NCBI GenBank assembly: GCA_937942085.1 | Contig: CALDGA010000254.1 | Coordinates: 1 to 37,862, forward strand | DNA length: 37,862 nucleotides | Direction of reading: 5' to 3' | Source of the DNA: an uncultured Flavobacteriales bacterium | GTDB taxonomy: Bacteria > Bacteroidota > Bacteroidia > Flavobacteriales > Schleiferiaceae | Shown here: positions 33,229 to 37,862 of the stretch, one piece after another | Numbering within the stretch: the first letter of the stretch is position 1 | Layout of the letters: each line of letters opens with the position of its first letter | Program-made: the position numbers and the translations under genes | Notes under the pieces: generated by a model | Seen by the model: the letters and a program-made list of their open reading frames with translations, nothing else | Databases searched by the model: none | What the model was told of the DNA's origin: nothing

Positions 33229-34116
33229 ATGAAGAACATCACAGTAATCGGAGCAGGAACCATGGGCAACGGTATCGCACATGTTTTCGCTCAAAGCGGA
33301 TTTAACGTTCAACTCTTTGATATTAGCGAAGATGCCTTGCAGCGCGCCCTTACCACTATTGGTAAGAATATGGACCGCCAAATCGCTAAAGAGCTGCTCA
33401 GCGAAGCTGATAAGGCAGCAGCGTTAGACAGATTAAAGACAGGCACTGACCTTGGTGCTGCCGTGGCAGCCGCTGATCTAGTAGTTGAAGCAGCCACTGA
33501 AAACACCGCTATTAAGTTCGAATTGTTCAAGGACTTGGACGAATTGGCCCCAGCGAATTGTATCCTTGCCTCCAATACCTCCTCCATTTCCATCACTAAG
33601 ATTGCGGCACAAACTTCGCGCCCGGATAAAGTCATTGGAATGCACTTCATGAATCCAGTTCCGGTGATGAAACTCGTCGAAATCATCAATGGATACAGTA
33701 CTTCAAAGGAAACCACAGATGCGGTTGTACAAATGAGCGCTTCTCTAGGCAAGATTCCTGTGAGCTGTAACGACTATCCCGGCTTCGTCGCCAACCGCAT
33801 CTTGATGCCAATGATCAATGAAGCCATCATCGCCCTGCACGAAGGTGTGGCCGGCGTGGAAGAGATTGATACCATCATGAAATTAGGTATGGCGCACCCT
33901 ATGGGGCCATTACAATTGGCCGATTTCATTGGCCTTGACGTGTGCTTGAGCATTTTGAACGTGCTCTACGACGGTCTAGGAAATACCAAATACGCCCCTT
34001 GCCCCTTGCTCGTCAATATGGTGACCGCAGGCAAGAAAGGGGTGAAATCCGGCGAAGGATTCTACGATTATTCAAAAGGCGTGAAAAACGCCAAAGTCAG
34101 TCAACAATTTATTTAA
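33229..34116 (+). CDS. hbd: 3-hydroxybutyryl-CoA dehydrogenase
   Basis: The 295-residue NAD-dependent dehydrogenase acts on 3-hydroxyacyl-CoA in fatty-acid or butyrate-type metabolism. The N-terminal Rossmann motif is GAGTMGNGIAHVFA. SNTSSISI and the catalytic histidine in GMHFMNPVPVM, together with a following glutamate (LVEII), are in place. The C-terminal helical domain has PGFVANRILMPMINEAI and GMAHPMGPLQLADFIG. It lies 21 bases after the sugar transferase gene and 10 bases before the peptidase gene, so these may share a transcript although the functions are unrelated. Confidence 0.95.
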   Translation: MKNITVIGAGTMGNGIAHVFAQSGFNVQLFDISEDALQRALTTIGKNMDRQIAKELLSEADKAAALDRLKTGTDLGAAVAAADLVVEAATENTAIKFELFKDLDELAPANCILASNTSSISITKIAAQTSRPDKVIGMHFMNPVPVMKLVEIINGYSTSKETTDAVVQMSASLGKIPVSCNDYPGFVANRILMPMINEAIIALHEGVAGVEEIDTIMKLGMAHPMGPLQLADFIGLDVCLSILNVLYDGLGNTKYAPCPLLVNMVTAGKKGVKSGEGFYDYSKGVKNAKVSQQFI

Positions 34117-34126
34117 TACCCTCACT

Positions 34127-35308
34127 ATGAAACTACACGCTATTGCCGCTGCCCTATTGTTCTCAACGGCAGCCTTTGCCCAAGTAGATTTGATCAATAA
34201 AGTCAAAGACAATGGTGCCGATGCACCCCTTGGCTACGAATGGGAAACCATCGTAGATATTGAAGCGACCCCAGTAAAAAACCAAGGTGCTTCAGGTACT
34301 TGTTGGTCGTACGCCACGACCTCTTTTGTGGAAAGTGAGATGATCCGCATGGGCAAAGAGCCTATCGATATCTCAGAAATGTATACCGTGCGTAAGGTAT
34401 ACGAAGACAAAGGAGAAAAGTACGTTCGTCTACATGGCTATTTGAACTTCGCACAAGGCGGTGCCTTGCCAGATGTACTTTATGTCATCAAACACTACGG
34501 CGCAGTACCGCAAGAAGTCTACAGCGGTTTGAACTACGGTACCGAAATCAACCGTCACGGCGAAATGGAAGCCTCACTGAAAGGGATTTTAGATGCTGTG
34601 ATTGAAAACAAGAACGGCAAGCTGAGCCCAAGCTGGCAAAAAGGCTTCAACGGCGTATTGGATGCCTACCTTGGAGACGATCCGGCGCAGTTCGGGTACA
34701 ATGGAAAAACCTACACCCCACGCACCTTTGCGGATGAGGTGATCGGCATCAACCCTGACGACTACGTACAACTTACCTCATGGACCCACCATGAGATGTA
34801 CGCACCATGTCAAATCCAAGTACCGGATAACTGGACTTGGGGAACTTCTTACAATCTCCCGCTCGACGAAATGATGGAAGCCATCAACACCTCTCTCGAG
34901 GCAGGCTACCCTGTGGCTTGGGCTTGTGATGTTAGCGACAAAGGCTTCTCTATTAAAAACGGTATCGCCGTAATGCCTAACCAGAGCTGGAGCGACATGT
35001 CTGCGGAAGAAGCGCAGGCGGTGTACAGTGCACCACACCAGGAGGCAGTGGTAGACCAAGAAATGCGTCAAGAGCAATACGACAACTACCTCACCCAAGA
35101 CGACCACGGTATGGTCATTCAAGGAATGGTAAAAGATCAAGAGGGCAACCTTTTCTACATCATCAAGAACTCTTGGGGTGATATCCCTAATGATTACCGT
35201 CCAGGATATTTGTATGCGTCAGAAAGCTACGTGCGTTTGAAAACCATCAGCGTGATGATGCACAAGGATTCTATTGTCAAGTCTATGAAAAAGAAATTGG
35301 AACTATAA
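34127..35308 (+). CDS. Exported C1-family cysteine peptidase (bleomycin hydrolase/PepC-like)
   Basis: The 393-residue peptidase has a signal peptide ending TAAFAQ (about 1-19). The papain-type active site is complete: oxyanion Gln53 and Cys59 in NQGASGTCWSYATT, a histidine in DDHGMVIQG and an asparagine in IIKNSWGD near the C-terminus. The layout, with insertions between Cys and His, fits the C1B bleomycin hydrolase branch. Unlike the cytoplasmic classical enzymes, this one is exported. It ends at a strong intrinsic terminator, so it is the last gene of the run. Its likely job is peptide degradation in the periplasm or outside the cell. Confidence 0.91.
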   Translation: MKLHAIAAALLFSTAAFAQVDLINKVKDNGADAPLGYEWETIVDIEATPVKNQGASGTCWSYATTSFVESEMIRMGKEPIDISEMYTVRKVYEDKGEKYVRLHGYLNFAQGGALPDVLYVIKHYGAVPQEVYSGLNYGTEINRHGEMEASLKGILDAVIENKNGKLSPSWQKGFNGVLDAYLGDDPAQFGYNGKTYTPRTFADEVIGINPDDYVQLTSWTHHEMYAPCQIQVPDNWTWGTSYNLPLDEMMEAINTSLEAGYPVAWACDVSDKGFSIKNGIAVMPNQSWSDMSAEEAQAVYSAPHQEAVVDQEMRQEQYDNYLTQDDHGMVIQGMVKDQEGNLFYIIKNSWGDIPNDYRPGYLYASESYVRLKTISVMMHKDSIVKSMKKKLEL

Positions 35309-35329
35309 ACCCGTTCCACTCTAGTATTG

Positions 35330-35361
35330 AGCCGCTTACCCTTGGGTGAGCGGCTTTTTTT
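35330..35361 (+). terminator. Intrinsic terminator after C1 peptidase
   Basis: AGCCGCTTACC pairs with GGTGAGCGGCT and is followed by seven T. It lies 21 bases after the stop and overlaps the end of the convergent PAP2 gene. Confidence 0.88.
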
Positions 35362-35956
35362 GTGCCCTATTGGAAACGGCACTCACCACCAAGGCAATGC
35401 TCATCCCCAGCACGGCCCCGGCCATCACATCGGTGATCCAATGCGCCATCAAATACACCCTGGAAACGGCCACGGCAATGGCACAAAAAGCGGCAAATAC
35501 TTGGATCGCAGGACGGCGCCAATGCAAGGCTATAAGAGTGAAAAACACAAAAGCCGTGGTTGTATGACCGCTCGGAAAAGCGAACTGTAGCGGGAGTTCT
35601 AGATCTGTGGCCAATTGTGTTTGTCTCCACTCAATAACCCCCATAGGCCGCGGTGACGGCGCAAAGACGAGCTTCTTTAAGATTTGGACCAACAAACTTA
35701 ATAAGAGACCAGCGGCCACAAACTCTCCAGCGCGCCACCACGCCTTTTGTAAGGCATAGACTATGATCACCAGTACAAACATGGGACCTTCGCCCCACCC
35801 TGTGATGAAGCCCATCCACGTGTAGCCTCGGGGGGAATACCAAGTGTTGTGCAAGGCTAATTGGGCCTCGATTTTATCTGGAAAAAAGGATAAAAAAATC
35901 CCGCAGGCCATAACAAACAGGACTGCGGGTATGCTGAAATATGGAATGTGCTTCAT
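35336..35956 (-). CDS. PAP2-family lipid phosphatase
   Basis: This 206-residue membrane phosphatase has about six hydrophobic segments and the complete three-part PAP2 signature: K...PSPRP (near 105), FPSGHTT (near 130) and SRVYLMAHWITD (near 175). Such enzymes remove phosphate from phosphatidic acid or undecaprenyl pyrophosphate. The start is ATG at 35956, because it overlaps the upstream START gene's stop as TAATG. A longer frame would begin inside that gene. The last codons form one arm of the terminator for the opposite strand. It might recycle undecaprenyl pyrophosphate for the nearby sugar transferase, but that is inference. Confidence 0.91.
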   Translation of the reverse strand: MKHIPYFSIPAVLFVMACGIFLSFFPDKIEAQLALHNTWYSPRGYTWMGFITGWGEGPMFVLVIIVYALQKAWWRAGEFVAAGLLLSLLVQILKKLVFAPSPRPMGVIEWRQTQLATDLELPLQFAFPSGHTTTAFVFFTLIALHWRRPAIQVFAAFCAIAVAVSRVYLMAHWITDVMAGAVLGMSIALVVSAVSNRAQKKPLTQG

Positions 35957-36342
35957 TATGCGCCGAGAATGTGCTGCAATTCGTGAATCTGGCTTTCCCA
36001 CAATTGTTTTGCCTCTTCCATTTCTTCTTGCTCTGCGAAATCTGTTACAATAACAGAGGTGTCGTGAGTGATAGCATCTACCTCAATGCGGAACTCGAAA
36101 TAGCAATCCAGACCGTCTTCTTCGTCGTTGAGCCATCTGAAGCGAACCATTTTATCCTGCTGCTTTTTCAACAGTTTAGCCTGCTCCTCAGAACCGTCCC
36201 AGAAGAACGTGAACATTTCCGTACGAGAATTTACATCATCGCAAAACCATTCGCTCAATCCCGAAGGAGTGCTCAAGAATGGAAAGAGCATTTTTGGGGA
36301 GGCGCGTAAGGGGAATTCTAGTTCAAATTTTTGTTTTTCCAT
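35956..36342 (-). CDS. START-like/AHSA1-type domain protein
   Basis: The 128-residue protein is a single START-like (SRPBCC) domain of the type common in Bacteroidota. It begins MEKQKFELEFPLRASP, then FPFLSTPSGLSEWFCDDV, WDGSEEQ, VRFRW, and ends with a long helix (EEMEEAKQLWESQIHELQHILG). The fold makes a hydrophobic cavity. The ligand is unknown. ATG at 36342 matches the family N-terminus. Upstream codons in frame do not look protein-like. The TAATG junction with the PAP2 gene suggests one transcript. Confidence 0.9.
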   Translation of the reverse strand: MEKQKFELEFPLRASPKMLFPFLSTPSGLSEWFCDDVNSRTEMFTFFWDGSEEQAKLLKKQQDKMVRFRWLNDEEDGLDCYFEFRIEVDAITHDTSVIVTDFAEQEEMEEAKQLWESQIHELQHILGA

Positions 36343-36437
36343 GGTAGTTGTATCGTGTTTGCAATATAACACGGTGGGGCAAAATTCCAAGAGTTTAGCG
36401 GATTTTGTTAATTTCAAACCGCTATTCACACACTCGC

Positions 36438-37649
36438 ATGAAACAAAACTCCTCCATCTTCACCCAAGCCATAATCTGGGTGGCCGCTCTTGGTTATTTC
36501 GTCGACATCTATGACTTGCTGTTATTCAGCATCATAAGAATTCCTTCCCTCCTATCCATCGGTGTGGACAACGTTTCAGATGTGGGGCTGTTGATCCTAA
36601 ACACACAGATGTTCGGATTATTACTCGGAGGAATCCTTTGGGGAGTTTTGGGGGATAAATTAGGTCGTACCAAGGTCCTCTTCCTTTCCATCGCATTGTA
36701 TTCCATTGGAAACATCCTGAATGGCTTCGTTCAAACGGGCACGCAATACGCTATTATCCGATTCATTGCGGGCATCGGCCTCGCCGGCGAACTAGGCGCT
36801 GGCATTACCCTGGTCTCCGAACTACTGCCAAAAGAAAAGCGCGGCATCGGGACCTCTGTAGTCGCAGGGGTTGGCCTATTAGGTGCCGTACTGGCGTTCT
36901 TCATCGCTCAATGGTTTGATTGGCGCACCTGTTACTTCATCGGCGGAGGATTGGGCCTCGCCCTACTCCTTTTACGTCTAAGTGTCTTTGAAAGCGGCTT
37001 GTTTGAGAAGATGGAAAAGAATGCGGCGGTGGTCCGCGGTAACTTCTTCATGCTCTTTAATAAACGTGAACGATTTATGCGCTACCTACGCAGCATTTTG
37101 ATCGGCCTTCCTACATGGTTCGTAGTCGGCATCTTGATCAGCTTCTCTCCAGAATTCGCACGCCAATTAGGCATCGAGGGCACTATAGATCCGGGAATCG
37201 GCATCATGATTTCCTACTCCGCCATCGCTGTTGGGGACGTAGTGATCGGGCTTCTCTCACAACGTCTGCAATCCCGCAAGCAAGCCATGCATGTATTCTA
37301 TGGCATTACCATCATAGGCATGGTCGTTTTCTTCACGGCCACCACCCCACTTCAATTGTACATTTCCACAGGTATAATGGGCTTTGGAACCGGATTCTGG
37401 GCAGTATTCGTCACTATTGGAGCCGAAAATTTTGGGACCAATTTGCGCGCCACCGCCGCCACCACCATCCCAAACATGGTCCGTGGATCTCTAAACGGTA
37501 TCTCAGCCCTCTTCATAGGCCTCGGCAGCTACATGAGTTACGTGGGAAGTGGTATTGCAACAGCCGTGATTGTCATGGCCATTACCTATTGGGCCATCTC
37601 CGGCCTCGATGAAACCTTCGGAAGGGACTTAGATTTTATTGAAGAGTAG
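36438..37649 (+). CDS. MFS transporter
   Basis: The 403-residue transporter has twelve predicted membrane helices. The family loop GDKLGRTKVL lies between helices 2 and 3. FVDIYDLLLFSIIR in helix 1 and AGIGLAGELGAG in helix 4 resemble the metabolite/H+ symporter (sialate, aromatic acid or sugar-type) branch. A charged central loop (FEKMEKNAAVVRG) separates the halves. ATG at 36438 places a short hydrophilic start before helix 1. The substrate cannot be told. It is a single gene divergent from the START gene and ends before a bidirectional terminator. Confidence 0.9.
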   Translation: MKQNSSIFTQAIIWVAALGYFVDIYDLLLFSIIRIPSLLSIGVDNVSDVGLLILNTQMFGLLLGGILWGVLGDKLGRTKVLFLSIALYSIGNILNGFVQTGTQYAIIRFIAGIGLAGELGAGITLVSELLPKEKRGIGTSVVAGVGLLGAVLAFFIAQWFDWRTCYFIGGGLGLALLLLRLSVFESGLFEKMEKNAAVVRGNFFMLFNKRERFMRYLRSILIGLPTWFVVGILISFSPEFARQLGIEGTIDPGIGIMISYSAIAVGDVVIGLLSQRLQSRKQAMHVFYGITIIGMVVFFTATTPLQLYISTGIMGFGTGFWAVFVTIGAENFGTNLRATAATTIPNMVRGSLNGISALFIGLGSYMSYVGSGIATAVIVMAITYWAISGLDETFGRDLDFIEE

Positions 37650-37721
37650 CACTCGTTCGAGATTGCGAGCTTTTGCTGCGCAAAAGACTTGCTGACTCCG
37701 GTGGGGATGCTTTACATCAAT

Positions 37722-37759
37722 AAGAAAGCCCTGATGCTGTGCATCAAGGCTTTCTTCTT
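37722..37759. terminator. Bidirectional terminator between MFS gene and tRNA
   Basis: AAGAAAGCC-TGATGC pairs with GCATCA-GGCTTTCTT around TGT, with small asymmetries. Pyrimidine-rich tails exist on both strands. It serves the MFS gene from the left and the tRNA from the right. A second small hairpin, CTTTTGC/GCAAAAG, lies at 37670-37686. Confidence 0.8.
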
Positions 37760-37760
37760 G

Positions 37761-37834
37761 TAGCGAGAGAGAGACTTGAACTCTCGGCCTCCGGGTTATG
37801 AATCCGACGCTCTAACCAGCTGAGCTACCTCGCC
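37761..37834 (-). tRNA. tRNA-Met (CAT)
   Basis: The minus strand folds into a complete cloverleaf: acceptor GGCGAGG/TCTCGCT with two G-T pairs, D arm GCTCAGCTGGTTAGAGC, anticodon loop TTCATAA with CAT, T arm GAGAGTTCAAGTCTCTC, discriminator A. CCA is not encoded. The anticodon stem has an A-C mismatch next to the loop. It looks like elongator Met. A CAT anticodon modified to read Ile (AUA) cannot be excluded. Confidence 0.93.
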
Positions 37835-37847
37835 ATTTCGTGGGGTG

Positions 37848-37855
37848 CAAATATA
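37848..37855 (-). promoter_or_regulatory. -7 box of tRNA-Met
   Basis: TATATTTG is an exact TAnnTTTG match, 13 bases upstream of the mature tRNA 5' end. Confidence 0.5.
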
Positions 37856-37862
37856 AACACCG

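Noticed and set aside
35957-36001. Longer start for the PAP2 phosphatase
   Set aside because: It would begin inside the START-like gene. The ATG at 35956 overlaps that gene's stop as TAATG and gives a normal N-terminal helix.
1-37862. CRISPR arrays, insertion sequences, integrases, toxin-antitoxin pairs, rRNA
   Set aside because: No spaced direct repeats, transposase motifs, paired small toxin-antitoxin genes or rRNA sequence were seen on reading through the window.

Overview
The window looks like a stretch of chromosome from a Bacteroidota bacterium, most likely a Flavobacteriales-type marine or aquatic lineage. The reasons are the gene families (BatA-type membrane protein, ClpC next to GyrA, a TonB receptor with a beta-propeller lipoprotein partner, START-like protein, a DEDDh/GIY-YIG fusion) and the repeated exact copies of the Bacteroidota promoter element TAnnTTTG in front of genes. 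The taxonomic call below phylum is inference. Coding density is very high. There is no rRNA, CRISPR array, insertion sequence or prophage, and no gene-free gap longer than about 235 bases.

Region 1 (1-4399, minus strand) is a tightly packed operon. It runs from a DUF456 membrane protein through a compact ABC ATPase, a MacB/FtsX-like permease, two tandem exported CxxC proteins (DUF3299-like) and a BatA-type membrane protein to the start of dihydroorotase. Almost every junction is a 4-base ATGA overlap. Region 2 (4400-12535) holds a DEDDh exonuclease/GIY-YIG fusion, clpC, gyrA and an exported TPR protein with a UUCG-loop terminator.

Region 3 (12616-18688, minus strand) is a DNA-damage mutagenesis cassette. 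It contains a self-cleaving XRE/S24 repressor, a Y-family polymerase, an SRAP (YedK/HMCES) protein and a short DnaE2-like C-family polymerase. A perfect 12-bp palindrome lies inside the repressor's own promoter. This is the most coherent functional system in the window, and it resembles lexA-imuA-imuB-dnaE2 with different parts.

Region 4 (18689-24259) is a set of single genes: a HEAT-like protein, a YhiN-type flavoprotein, an ACT-like protein, a tail-less SSB, an M14 peptidase, a PhoD-like phosphatase and a small XRE regulator. Region 5 (24266-27817) is a vitamin B12 uptake locus: cobalamin riboswitch, BtuB-like TonB receptor and BtuG-like YncE lipoprotein, facing a DUF6580 membrane protein that could be the inner-membrane partner.

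Region 6 (27800-30821, minus strand) is the operon pcm-smpB-pyrD-HMG-CoA lyase. Region 7 (30906-35361, plus strand) is a lipoprotein coupled to an undecaprenyl-phosphate sugar transferase, then 3-hydroxybutyryl-CoA dehydrogenase and a C1-family peptidase. The window ends with a PAP2 phosphatase, a START-like protein, an MFS transporter, a bidirectional terminator and a tRNA-Met(CAT). Across the window several genes have their -7 box ending only 4-6 bases before the start codon, which suggests leaderless transcripts.
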